Assembly (NCBI GenBank): GCA_001311545.1
Contig: BBBL01000118.1
Span: forward strand, 1-5,553
Length of the DNA stretch: 5,553 bases
Direction of reading: 5' to 3'
Source of the DNA: Thermus kawarayensis JCM 12314
Lineage (GTDB): Bacteria > Deinococcota > Deinococci > Deinococcales > Thermaceae
Part shown: positions 1-5,553 of the stretch, in pieces
Layout: every line of letters begins with the position of its first letter
Numbering within the stretch: position 1 is the first letter of the stretch
The notes under the pieces: model-generated
Databases searched by the model: none
What the model was told of the DNA's origin: nothing
What the model saw: only the letters and a program-made list of their open reading frames with translations
Translations under genes and position numbers: made by a program

Positions 1-1
1 G

Positions 2-166
2 GGGGTGGTGGAGGGGCTTTACGCCGTGAAGGCCATGGTGGCCTGGGGAAAGGAGGCGGGGGTGGAGCTTCCCATCGCCGAGGCCGTCCACCAGGTGGCC
101 TACGGGGGTCTGGACCCCTTGCGGGCCCTCCAGGGCCTCATGGCCCGGGAGCCCAAGGCGGAGTGA
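2..166 (+). CDS. gpsA: Glycerol-3-phosphate dehydrogenase [NAD(P)+], C-terminal end (partial)
   Basis: Only the last 54 residues and the TGA stop are in the window; the gene runs in from the left. The readable tail contains VEG, an Ala/Gly/Val stretch ending GVELPIAEAV, and a GLDPLRAL segment with a basic-acidic end. This is the usual C-terminal pattern of GpsA, where a helix with PI-x-EAV is followed by a short 'DP..AL..L' helix. GpsA is a cytosolic enzyme that reduces dihydroxyacetone phosphate to sn-glycerol-3-phosphate, the backbone for membrane lipids. The frame is intact here, unlike every other gene in the window. No NAD-binding or catalytic residues are visible because they lie upstream. 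Identification rests on the tail alone, so it is good but not certain. Confidence 0.8.
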   Translation, partial: GVVEGLYAVKAMVAWGKEAGVELPIAEAVHQVAYGGLDPLRALQGLMAREPKAE

Positions 167-259
167 TGCCGCCGTGCGGGCCCAAGCCGATCTAAAGGTT
201 CCCGTGGGGGTTTCGGGGGACTGCGGAAAGGGTGGGAAGCCGAGGAGGCCTGGGTTAGG
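167..259. other. Intergenic stretch between gpsA and the Uma2 gene
   Basis: These 93 bases separate two genes on the same strand. No hairpin followed by a T run is visible, so there is no evident terminator for gpsA. An ATG overlaps the gpsA stop (166-168) but opens a frame of only nine codons and is not credible as a gene. GGAGG at 244-248 lies 11 nt before the ATG at 260, which is rather far for a ribosome binding site. TAGGAT at 256-261 lies 7 nt before a second in-frame ATG at 269 and could be a weak -10 element for a leaderless start, but no -35 partner is visible. Confidence 0.4.
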
Positions 260-794
260 ATGAGGGAAATGCTTGCCCGCAAGCTTCTTACCCTGGAGCG
301 TTACCTGGAGGAGGAGGTGCAAAGCCCCGTGAAGCGGGAGTTCTACCGAGGCCTCCCTTACGCCATGGCCGGGGCCAGCGCCCTCCACAACCGGGTGGCC
401 CTGAACATCGCCGCCCGCTTCCTGGAGGCGGCCCGGCCCCGGGGGTGCCGGGTCTACATGAGCGACATGAAGCTCCGCATCCGGGACGAGGCGGTCTACT
501 ACCCGGACGTGATGGTGGTCTGCGGGGAGGGACCGCCCCACCCCTATTACGAGGAGGCCCCTTGCGCCGTGGTGGAGGTCCTTTCCCCCGCCACCGAGGC
601 CTTGGACCGCAGGGAGAAGCGGGCCATGTACCTAAGTCTGGACACCCTCCAGATCTACTTCTTGGTGGACCCGGAGGGGCGACGCTTTACCGCCTATCGC
701 TTAACCCCGGAGGTTCGTGGAGGAGGAGGGCGAGGAGGTGCACGTGCCCTGCCTGGACCTCCGCCTCTCCCTGGAGGACGCCCTCCGCCTTTAG
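260..794 (+). CDS. Uma2 family (DUF820) PD-(D/E)XK-like protein, frame broken near 700-716
   Basis: Uma2 proteins share the restriction-endonuclease fold and are annotated as putative endonucleases. They are abundant in Thermus, cyanobacteria and Chloroflexi, and their biological role is not settled. Visible family marks are an N-terminal LLTLERYL helix, KREFYRG with Glu27, YYPDV with Asp83, VVEVLSPAT with Glu106, Lys120 in the following REKRAMYL helix, and FLVDPEG near residue 137. The classical motif lysine after Glu106 is replaced, as is common in this family, and Lys120 may take its place. The frame is lost around 700-716. The true C-terminus continues in another frame as FVEEEGEEVHVPCLDLRLSL and ends at TAG 792-794. 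Restoring two bases, or removing one, gives about 177-178 residues, the normal family length. ATG 269 is an alternative start. The 3' end overlaps the stop of the convergent hydrolase gene. Confidence 0.85.
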
Positions 795-1499
795 AAGAAC
801 TCGGCGAGAAAGCCCAAAAGGGCGGTGCGGAAGGCCTTGGGGTTTTCCAGGTTGGCCAGGTGGCCGGTTTCGGGAAGGATGAGCATGCGGGCGTCGGGGA
901 GGGCCTTCCACATGCCCTTGGCCTCCTCCGGGGGGGTGAGGGTGTCCTCCTCCCCCACCAGGACCAGGGCGGGCACCTCCATCCGGGGAAGGAGGGGGGT
1001 GGAATCGGGCCTTGCGGCGAGGGCCACGAGCTTTCCGCCACGGCCTCGGGGGAGGCCTCCAGGATGAGGGCCCTCGCCCTCTCCACCACCTCGGGCCTCA
1101 GGGCTGGGTAGTCTTCCCCAGGTGACTTGGGAGGAGGGCCTCGGGCAGGAAGGCCACCCCCTCCTTAAGCACCCTTTCCCTGAGGGCGTAGCGGTTCCTT
1201 CTGGCCTCCTCCGCGTCGGGGCCGGCGCGGGTGCTGGAGAGGACCGTTCCCAGGAAGCGCTCGGGGGCCCTTCGGAAGAGCTCAAAGATGAGGTACCCCC
1301 CCATGGAGAGCCCCACGAAGACCGCCCGCTCCAGCCCCGCCTCCTCCATCTCCCGAAGCACCTTCCCGGCGGCATCCCCCAAGGAAAGCCCCAGGTAGTG
1401 GGGGGCGAGGACGGGAAGCCGGGTCTTGAGGAGGGCCACCTCCTTCTCCCACATCCTGGGGCTATACGGGAAGGCGTGCAGAAAGACCACGCCCTTCAC
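791..1499 (-). CDS. Alpha/beta hydrolase, frame broken twice
   Basis: A soluble alpha/beta-hydrolase-fold enzyme of the broad esterase, lactonase and BioH-like group; the substrate cannot be told from sequence. The order of family elements is complete: HAFPYS near residue 8 (oxyanion-hole region), the nucleophile elbow GLSMGG with Ser65, LVLVGEEDTLTPP with acid Asp186, and PETGHLANLENP with His214. The start is GTG at 1499, chosen because GGAGG at 1508-1504 sits 4 nt upstream and no earlier homologous sequence exists. The frame is lost near 1101-1110 and again near 1029-1033. One missing base at each point (restoring TQALRPEVVE and AVAESLVALA) joins three reading frames into 236 residues, a normal length. 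The gene is the last of the minus-strand array. Its start overlaps the rebuilt stop of the preceding small gene by GTGA, and its TAA overlaps the stop of the convergent Uma2 gene. Confidence 0.85.
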
Positions 1500-1701
1500 G
1501 CTTCCTCCACCACGGTCTCGCCCTTCAGGCCCAGGCCTCGAGGCGGGCGATGAGGCCTGGGTCCTCCACGATGACCACGTTCTCCTTGCCCAGGGTCTTG
1601 GCCCGGATCCTTCCCTCCCGGGCCGCCTCCTTCCAGGCCTCCATGAGGTCGGGGTGTTGCACCAAAAGGGGCGTCACCTTGTGGGCCGGGTAGCGCTTCA
1701 C
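1496..1701 (-). CDS. Small conserved-looking protein of unknown function (about 68 aa after frame repair)
   Basis: I do not recognise this family. The start is GTG at 1701, overlapping the sufU stop by four bases (GTGA), with GGAGGAGG 7 nt upstream. As written the frame ends at TGA 1527-1525 after 58 residues, finishing LEAWA. Adding one base in the run at about 1532-1537 changes the end to [15 protein letters not shown] and moves the stop to 1498-1496, where it overlaps the hydrolase GTG by the same GTGA arrangement. The matching overlap at both ends makes the 68-residue form more credible. The protein is soluble, charged and without Cys: an N-terminal [17 protein letters not shown] part, an amphipathic helix with [12 protein letters not shown], and a predicted beta strand NVVIVEDPG. 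No metal site or membrane segment is visible. Its place directly after sufU suggests translational coupling and perhaps a role linked to sulfur transfer, but that is inference only. Confidence 0.7.
1504..1508 (-). promoter_or_regulatory. Ribosome binding site of the hydrolase gene
   Basis: GGAGG on the minus strand lies 4 nt upstream of the GTG at 1499. It fixes the non-ATG start of the hydrolase and lies within the 3' end of the preceding small gene. Confidence 0.6.
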
Positions 1702-2113
1702 CTTAAGGCCTCCTCCAGGGCGTGCCAGGCCAGGGTGGCGCACTTCACCCGGGCCGGGAGCTTGGCCACCCCCTGGAGGGCCAGGAGGTCCCCCAGGGAG
1801 GGGTCCGGGGGGCCCCCTCCACCACCATGGCCTGGAACCTCCGGGAAAGCTCCAGGGCCTCCTCCACCTTCTTGCCCTTCACCGCCTCGGTCATGAGGGA
1901 GGCGCTGGCCGTGCTGATGGCGCACCCCTGGCCCTGGAAGCGGATGTCGGCGATGGTATCCCCCTCCAGAAGGACCATCACCTCCACCTGGTCCCCGCAG
2001 GAGGGGTTCATCCCCCCGGCCTGCCGCGTGGCCCGGGGCAGGACCCCGTAGTTCCTGGGGGTTTGGTAGTGCTTCAGGATGATTTCCCGGTAGAGCTCGT
2101 CGAGGACGCTCAT
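1698..2113 (-). CDS. sufU: SufU-type Fe-S scaffold / zinc-dependent sulfurtransferase, frame broken once
   Basis: SufU accepts persulfide sulfur from SufS and passes it to the SufBCD cluster-assembly complex. In studied Gram-positive forms it is a zinc protein acting as a sulfur shuttle. The start ATG at 2113 opens with a typical [20 protein letters not shown] segment. The metal and sulfur ligands of the family are all present: Cys39 and Asp41 in NPSCGDQ, Cys64 in GQGCAIS, and Cys125 in VKCATLAW. The frame is lost in the G/C run at 1807-1817. One missing base there joins MVVEGG to [12 protein letters not shown] and restores 138 residues, close to the usual SufU length of about 145. The stop is TGA 1700-1698. 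The gene lies 7 nt after sufS, with no good Shine-Dalgarno but a TATAAT just upstream. A NifU/IscU-like name is possible, but the middle insertion and sufS neighbour favour SufU. Confidence 0.92.
1709..1716 (-). promoter_or_regulatory. Ribosome binding site of the small gene after sufU
   Basis: GGAGGAGG on the minus strand, inside the last codons of sufU, lies 7 nt upstream of the GTG at 1701. It supports that start and shows the small gene is a real translated unit rather than readthrough of sufU. Confidence 0.6.
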
Positions 2114-2119
2114 TGGTCC

Positions 2120-2125
2120 ATTATA
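2120..2125 (-). promoter_or_regulatory. Possible -10 element for a leaderless sufU transcript
   Basis: A perfect TATAAT on the minus strand overlaps the TAA stop of sufS and ends 6 nt before the sufU ATG. A transcription start about 7 nt downstream of the -10 would fall on the A of the ATG, as in the leaderless mRNAs common in Thermus and Deinococcus. No TTGACA-like -35 is seen 16-18 nt upstream, and the extended -10 TG is absent, so this is a candidate only. Confidence 0.4.
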
Positions 2126-3329
2126 GCCAAGCCCGGTACTTGGCCTCTATCCTTAGAAGGGCTTCCACGAAGCGGTCTACCTCCTCCTGAGTGTTGTAGA
2201 GGTAGAAGCTTGCCCGGGCGGTGGCCGCCACCCCGAGCTTGCGGTGCAAGGGTTGGGCGCAGTGGTGGCCCGCCCTCACGGCGACGCTTCTTGGTCCAGG
2301 AAGGTGGCGAGGTCGTGGGCGTGGAGGCGGCCCAGGGTGAAGGGGATGACCCCGCCCCGGTCTGGCCCTTGGCCCGTAGACCCGGAGGTTCGGGACCTCC
2401 TCCAGGCGCTTTAGGGCGTACTCCAGGAGGGCCCGGTCGTGGGCGAAGACCCGTTCCATCCCCACCTCCATGAGGTACTGGGCCGCCTCCCCCAGGGCGA
2501 TGGCCTCGGCGATGGGGGGCGTGCCCGCCTCAAAGCGCTGGGGCGGGGGGGCGTAGGTGGAGCGGTCCACGTGGACCTCGCGGATCATCTCCCCTCCGCC
2601 CAAAAAGGGCATCATTCCCTCCAGGACCTCATACCTCCCCCAAAGGACCCCGGCCCCCGTGGGCCCCAGCATCTTGTGCCCCGAAAGGGCGAAGAAGTCG
2701 GCCCCCAGGGCCTTCACGTCCACGGGGAGGTGGGGGGCGGACTGGGCCCCGTCCACCACCACCAAGGCCTCCGCTTCCTTGGCCCTCTTGGCGATCTCGG
2801 CCACAGGGTTGATGGTGCCGAGGACGTTGGACATGTGGACCAGGGAGACCACCTTGGTCCTTTCGGTGAGGAGGTGGTCCAGGCGCTTAGGTCTAGCCTC
2901 CCCTCCTCGGTCAGGGGAATGGCCCTCACCTTGGTCCCCTTCAGCCCCGCCACCAGGTGCCAGGGGACGAGGCCCGCGTGGTGCTCCATCTCGGTGACCA
3001 AGACCTCGTCCCCCTCCTTGAGGTTCCTGAGGCCCCAGGCGTAGGCCACCAGGTTCATGGCCTCGGTGGTGTTGCGCACGAAGACGATCTCCCGGGGCTC
3101 GGCGTTGAGAAAGCGAGCTAGGCGCCTACGCGCCTCCTCGTAGGCCTCGGTGGCGGCCACGGAGAGGCGGTAGGCCCCCCGGTGGACGTTGGCGTTTAGC
3201 TCCTCGTAGTAACGCTTGAGGCTTCTATCACCCTCTTAGGCTTCTGGCTGGTGGCGGCGGAGTCCAGGTAGACGAGCTCCGGGCGCTGGGCGACGAGGGG
3301 GAAGTCCTCCCTCAGGCGCTTAGGTCCAT
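2121..3329 (-). CDS. sufS: SufS-type (group II) cysteine desulfurase, frame broken at several points
   Basis: A PLP-dependent enzyme that removes sulfur from L-cysteine as an enzyme-bound persulfide, giving alanine, and hands it to SufU for Fe-S assembly. On the rebuilt protein the key parts are YLDSAATSQKP (residues 21-31), NANVHRG (46-52), NTTEAMNL (87-94), His117 in EMEHHAG (stacks on PLP), Asp194 and Gln197 in VVDGAQSAPH, the PLP lysine Lys220 in SGHKMLGPTG, and the catalytic cysteine at about 359 in RAGHHCAQPLHRK. The RxGHHCAxP form marks group II, the Suf type. Breaks lie near 3320-3321, 3220-3221, 2887-2888, 2364-2372 (two bases) and 2286-2290. Adding six single bases gives one frame of 404 residues against about 406 for E. 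coli SufS. The start ATG 3329 gives MDLKRLREDFPLV and is preceded by GAGG only one base away. It follows copB by 14 nt and precedes sufU by 7 nt. Confidence 0.95.
2126..2144. repeat. Short inverted repeat at the end of sufS
   Basis: GCCAAG and CTTGGC form a perfect 6-bp inverted repeat around a 7-nt spacer, directly upstream of the TATAAT before sufU. It lies within the last sufS codons and has no following T run on the minus strand, so it is not an intrinsic terminator. It could be an operator over the putative sufU promoter or a chance coding palindrome. Confidence 0.3.
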
Positions 3330-3343
3330 GCCTCAAGTTTAGC

Positions 3344-5405
3344 CTAAAGCCGCACCCGCCTGAGGAGCATGGCGTTTAGGGCCACGATGACGGTGGAGAG
3401 GCTCATGAAAAGCGCCCCTACCGCCGGGGAGAGCACGATCCCCCAAGGGTAGGCCACCCCGGCGGCGAGGGGGAGGGCGATGGCGTTGTAGCCCGTGGCC
3501 CAGAGGAGGTTCTGCACCATCTTGGCGTAGGTGGCCCGGGCGAGTGCCAGGGCGCGGACCACGTCCACCGGGTCGTTTTCCACGAGCACCAGGTCCGCGG
3601 ACTCTATGGCCACGTTGGTTCCCGCCCCGATGGCGATGCCGAGGTCGGCCTCGAGGAGGCGGGGGCGTCGTTGATCCCGTCCCCCACGAAGGCGGTGGGG
3701 CCCTCCCGCTTGAGCTCCCGCACCAGCCGGGCCTTGTCCTCCGGGAGGACCCGGGCGTGGTAGCGTTCGATTCCCAGCTCCCGGGCCACGGTTTTGGCCA
3801 CGGCCTCGGCGTCCCCGGTGACCATGACCGGGGTAAGGTCCATGGCCTTGAGATGCCGGACGGCTTCCTTGGCGGAGGGGCGGATGCGGTCGGCCAAGGC
3901 GAGGTAGGCCAAGACCCGCTCCTCGTCCATCAGGGCCACCACGCTTTCCCCGCGGCTTTCGGCCTCGCGCAACCCCTGCTTAAGGGCTCGGGCACCCTTA
4001 GGCCGAGTTCCTCCGCCCACTCGGGCCGGCCCACCCGGTAGAGGCGGCCTTCCACCCGGCCCTCCACCCCCTTGCCGGGGATGGCCCGGAAGTCCTGGAC
4101 CCGGGGGAGGGGAAGCCCCCGCTCCTTAGCGGCCTCCAGGATGGCCTGGGCCAGGGGGTGCTCGGAGAGGGCCTCGAGGGCGGCGGCAAGTCCCAGGGCT
4201 TCCCCCTCAGGCCCTTGGGCGTAGACGGCCCGGACGGCGAACCTCCCCTCGGTCAGGGTCCCCGTCTTGTCCAGGGCCACCACCCGGATCGCCCGGGCCC
4301 GCTCAAAGGCCTCGCGGTTCCGCACCAGAATGCCGTTTTTTGCGGCCAGGGCCGTGGCGTTTACGGTGACCAAGGGGATGGCGAGGCCTAGAGCATGGGG
4401 ACAGGCGATGACGAGCACGGTGACCGCCAGGGAAAGGGCGAAGTTGAAGCCCTGCCCCAGGGCGAGCCAGGCGAGGAAGCTGAGCATGCCCAGGGTTACG
4501 GCGATGTAGAACAGCCACCCCGCGGCCCGGTCTGCCAGGGCCTGGAAGCGGCTCCGGGAGGCCTGGGCCTCCTGCACCAGCCGCATGATCTGGCTTAAGG
4601 TGGTGGCCTCGCCCGTGCGCCTGACCCGGACCCTTAGGGCCCCCTCCCCGTTCACCGAGCCGGCGAGGACCTCGTCCCCCGGTGATTTCAGCACCGGCCG
4701 GGACTCCCCGGTGAGGAAGGCCTCGTTCACGCTGGAGACCCCTTCCTCCACCACCCGTCTGCGGCACCTGCTCCCCGGGGCGGACGAGGATGAGGTCCCC
4801 CTCCTTCAGGGCGGCGACGGGGACGTCCTCTATGCGGTCTTCCGCAATCCTATGGGCGGTGGTGGGCATGAGCTTGGCGAGCTCCTCCAGGGCACGGCTC
4901 GCCGCCTGCACCGAGGCCATCTCCAGCCAGTGGCCGAGGAGCATGACGTCTAGGAGCGTGGCGAGCTCCCAGTAGAAGGGCATGCCCGGAAGCCCCAAGG
5001 AGACGGCGAGGCTGTAGGCGTAGGCCACGGTGATGGCCAGGGCGATGAGGGTCATCATGCCGGGGGTCCGTTCCCGGAGTTCCCTCAGGGCCCCTTGGAG
5101 GAAGACCAGGCCGCCGTAGAAGTAGAGGACGGTCCCCAGCACCGGGTTCACCCAGGCGCTTCCCGGAAGGACATCGCCCGGTAGCCGAGCCAGGCCTGGA
5201 GCTGCTCGGAGAAGTAGAGGATGGGTAGGGTGAGGAGGAGGCTTACGAAGAAGCGGTCCCGGAACATCTCCGGGGTGTGGCCGGCGTGTTTGTCGTGGCC
5301 CGCGTGGGAAGCGTGCCCTCCGGAAGGGTGTGCGCGCTTGGGTTCGGAATGGGAGTGGTGAGGATGCTCGTGGGCGTGGCCGGGGTTGGGGTCTTCATGC
5401 TTCAT
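3344..5405 (-). CDS. copB: CopB-type (P1B-3) copper-translocating P-type ATPase with His-rich N-terminus, frame broken at four regions
   Basis: An inner-membrane pump that uses ATP to export copper. P1B-3 members are reported to prefer Cu(II) or Ag(I) over the Cu(I) used by CopA. On the rebuilt 688-residue protein: a histidine-rich metal-binding tail at 1-44 with 13 His in the first 43 residues, in place of CxxC domains; TM helices at about 52-75, 89-110, 117-139 and 144-163; the actuator domain with PADG (215-218) and TGES (233-236); TM5 at 297-318; TM6 with the metal motif CPH at 336-338; the phosphorylation motif DKTGT with Asp380; HP at 417-418; GDGINDAP at 576-583; TM7 with GYN (640-642); TM8 with [12 protein letters not shown] (669-680). 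CPH plus these TM7/TM8 motifs define P1B-3. Breaks near 5160-5161, 4754-4764 (two bases), 3980-3981 and 3658-3659 are repaired by five added bases. Start ATG 5405 has a near-perfect Shine-Dalgarno. Confidence 0.95.
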
Positions 5406-5410
5406 GGGAA

Positions 5411-5421
5411 CACCCCCTTTC
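5411..5421 (-). promoter_or_regulatory. Ribosome binding site of copB
   Basis: GAAAGGGGGTG on the minus strand matches the full anti-Shine-Dalgarno complement GAAAGGAGGTG at 10 of 11 positions. It ends 5 nt before the ATG at 5405, which makes the copB start secure and suggests strong initiation. Confidence 0.7.
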
Positions 5422-5432
5422 GTTTCCTAGGG

Positions 5433-5464
5433 TACACCCCTCCCCCGGGGGGGGAGGGTAGGGG
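5433..5464 (-). promoter_or_regulatory. C/G-tract palindrome upstream of copB, candidate copper-regulator operator and G-quadruplex motif
   Basis: On the plus strand TACACCCCT, a C5-G8 core and AGGGTAGGGG form an imperfect palindrome whose arms CCCTCCCCC and GGGGGAGGG are complementary. TA(N)CCC...GGGTA around G/C tracts resembles the operators of CsoR-family copper repressors, known in Thermus. The plus strand at 5447-5464 also fits a four-tract G-quadruplex pattern. A weak promoter (TTGGGT, 18 nt, TACCCT on the minus strand) would place the -10 at the far edge of the palindrome. Position before a copper pump supports regulation; the exact regulator is inferred. Confidence 0.35.
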
Positions 5465-5478
5465 CCAGGGCAGCTGCG

Positions 5479-5504
5479 ACCCAAAGGCCCCTACCTAAAG
5501 GCCC
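5479..5504. repeat. 14-bp-period imperfect direct repeat upstream of copB
   Basis: ACCCAAAGGCCC at 5479-5490 recurs as ACCTAAAGGCCC at 5493-5504, identical at 11 of 12 positions and offset by 14 bases. It sits upstream of the C/G-tract palindrome. It may be a paired protein-binding site or a chance duplication; nothing else identifies it. Confidence 0.35.
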
Positions 5505-5522
5505 GGGAAAGTCCTTTTGGGG

Positions 5523-5550
5523 CCCCGCTATGGCTTGGGCCATAGCGGGG
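5523..5550. repeat. Perfect 12-bp inverted repeat with 4-nt loop at the window edge
   Basis: CCCCGCTATGGC and GCCATAGCGGGG are exact reverse complements separated by TTGG, giving a very stable GC-rich hairpin on either strand. The window ends three bases later, so a T run on the plus-strand side cannot be judged. On the minus-strand side no T run follows within the copB upstream region. It may be the terminator of a gene to the right, or an operator upstream of copB. Confidence 0.6.
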
Positions 5551-5553
5551 TAC

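Noticed and set aside
166..195. Nine-codon open frame overlapping the gpsA stop
   Set aside because: Too short and with no family resemblance. Overlap of ATG with TGA is expected by chance.
260..1111. A 283-residue plus-strand protein continuing past the Uma2 domain
   Set aside because: After about residue 150 the frame turns into Gly/Arg/Pro-rich sequence that is the shadow of the minus-strand hydrolase. The genuine Uma2 C-terminus is in another frame ending at 794.
1122..2051. Plus-strand open frames opposite the hydrolase, the small gene and sufU
   Set aside because: Low-complexity composition without recognisable domains, and fully overlapped by minus-strand genes with catalytic motifs.
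2439..3044. Long plus-strand open frames opposite sufS
   Set aside because: They are His/Gly/Pro-rich antisense shadows typical of GC-rich DNA. The minus strand carries clear SufS motifs throughout.
3604..4754. Programmed ribosomal frameshifting in the copper ATPase, as known for E. coli copA
   Set aside because: The E. coli case is a single slip that yields a short CopZ-like product after the N-terminal metal domain. Here there are four separate break regions in core domains, and similar breaks occur in five unrelated neighbouring genes, which fits sequence error.
1..5553. CRISPR array, insertion sequence, toxin-antitoxin pair or defence island
   Set aside because: No regularly spaced repeats, transposase motifs or terminal repeats flanking a gene were seen. 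The lone Uma2 protein is common in Thermus and is not by itself evidence for a defence system.

Overview
This is a GC-rich window with extreme G/C use at third codon positions and proteins rich in Glu, Arg, Leu and Ala. Together with the gene content this points to Thermus or a close relative in the Thermaceae. The assignment is by recognition; no search was run.

Layout. The left edge (2-166, +) is the C-terminal end of glycerol-3-phosphate dehydrogenase (gpsA). A Uma2-family (DUF820) PD-(D/E)XK-like gene follows on the same strand (260-794). Everything else is on the minus strand and reads right to left as one tight array: a CopB-type (P1B-3) copper ATPase with a His-rich N-terminus (5405-3344), a SufS-type cysteine desulfurase (3329-2121), a SufU-type scaffold/sulfurtransferase (2113-1698), a small unrecognised protein (1701-1496) and an alpha/beta hydrolase (1499-791). 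Gaps are 14 nt and 7 nt, followed by two 4-nt GTGA overlaps, so a five-gene transcript starting upstream of copB is likely. SufS and SufU form the classic pair that takes sulfur from cysteine into Fe-S cluster assembly. Their position behind a copper pump is notable because copper poisoning damages Fe-S clusters. The hydrolase and Uma2 genes converge and their stop codons overlap.

Broken frames. Six of the seven coding regions are interrupted in the sequence as given. In five of them the full family protein is restored by adding single bases, nearly always to a run of identical bases: 15 missing bases in total. The sixth, uma2, needs either two bases added or one removed. Rebuilt lengths are normal: about 688 aa CopB, 404 aa SufS, 138 aa SufU, 68 aa for the small protein, 236 aa hydrolase and 177-178 aa Uma2. 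This looks like uncorrected sequencing error rather than gene decay, so the CDS spans below cover the whole gene.

Non-coding DNA. The 148 bases right of copB hold a strong Shine-Dalgarno, a C/G-tract palindrome that may be a copper-regulator operator and also fits a G-quadruplex motif, a 14-bp imperfect direct repeat, and a perfect 12-bp-stem hairpin at the window edge. A perfect TATAAT just before sufU suggests an internal leaderless promoter. No tRNA, rRNA, CRISPR or mobile element was seen. Apart from the CopB-Suf arrangement and the small linked protein, this is an ordinary housekeeping region.
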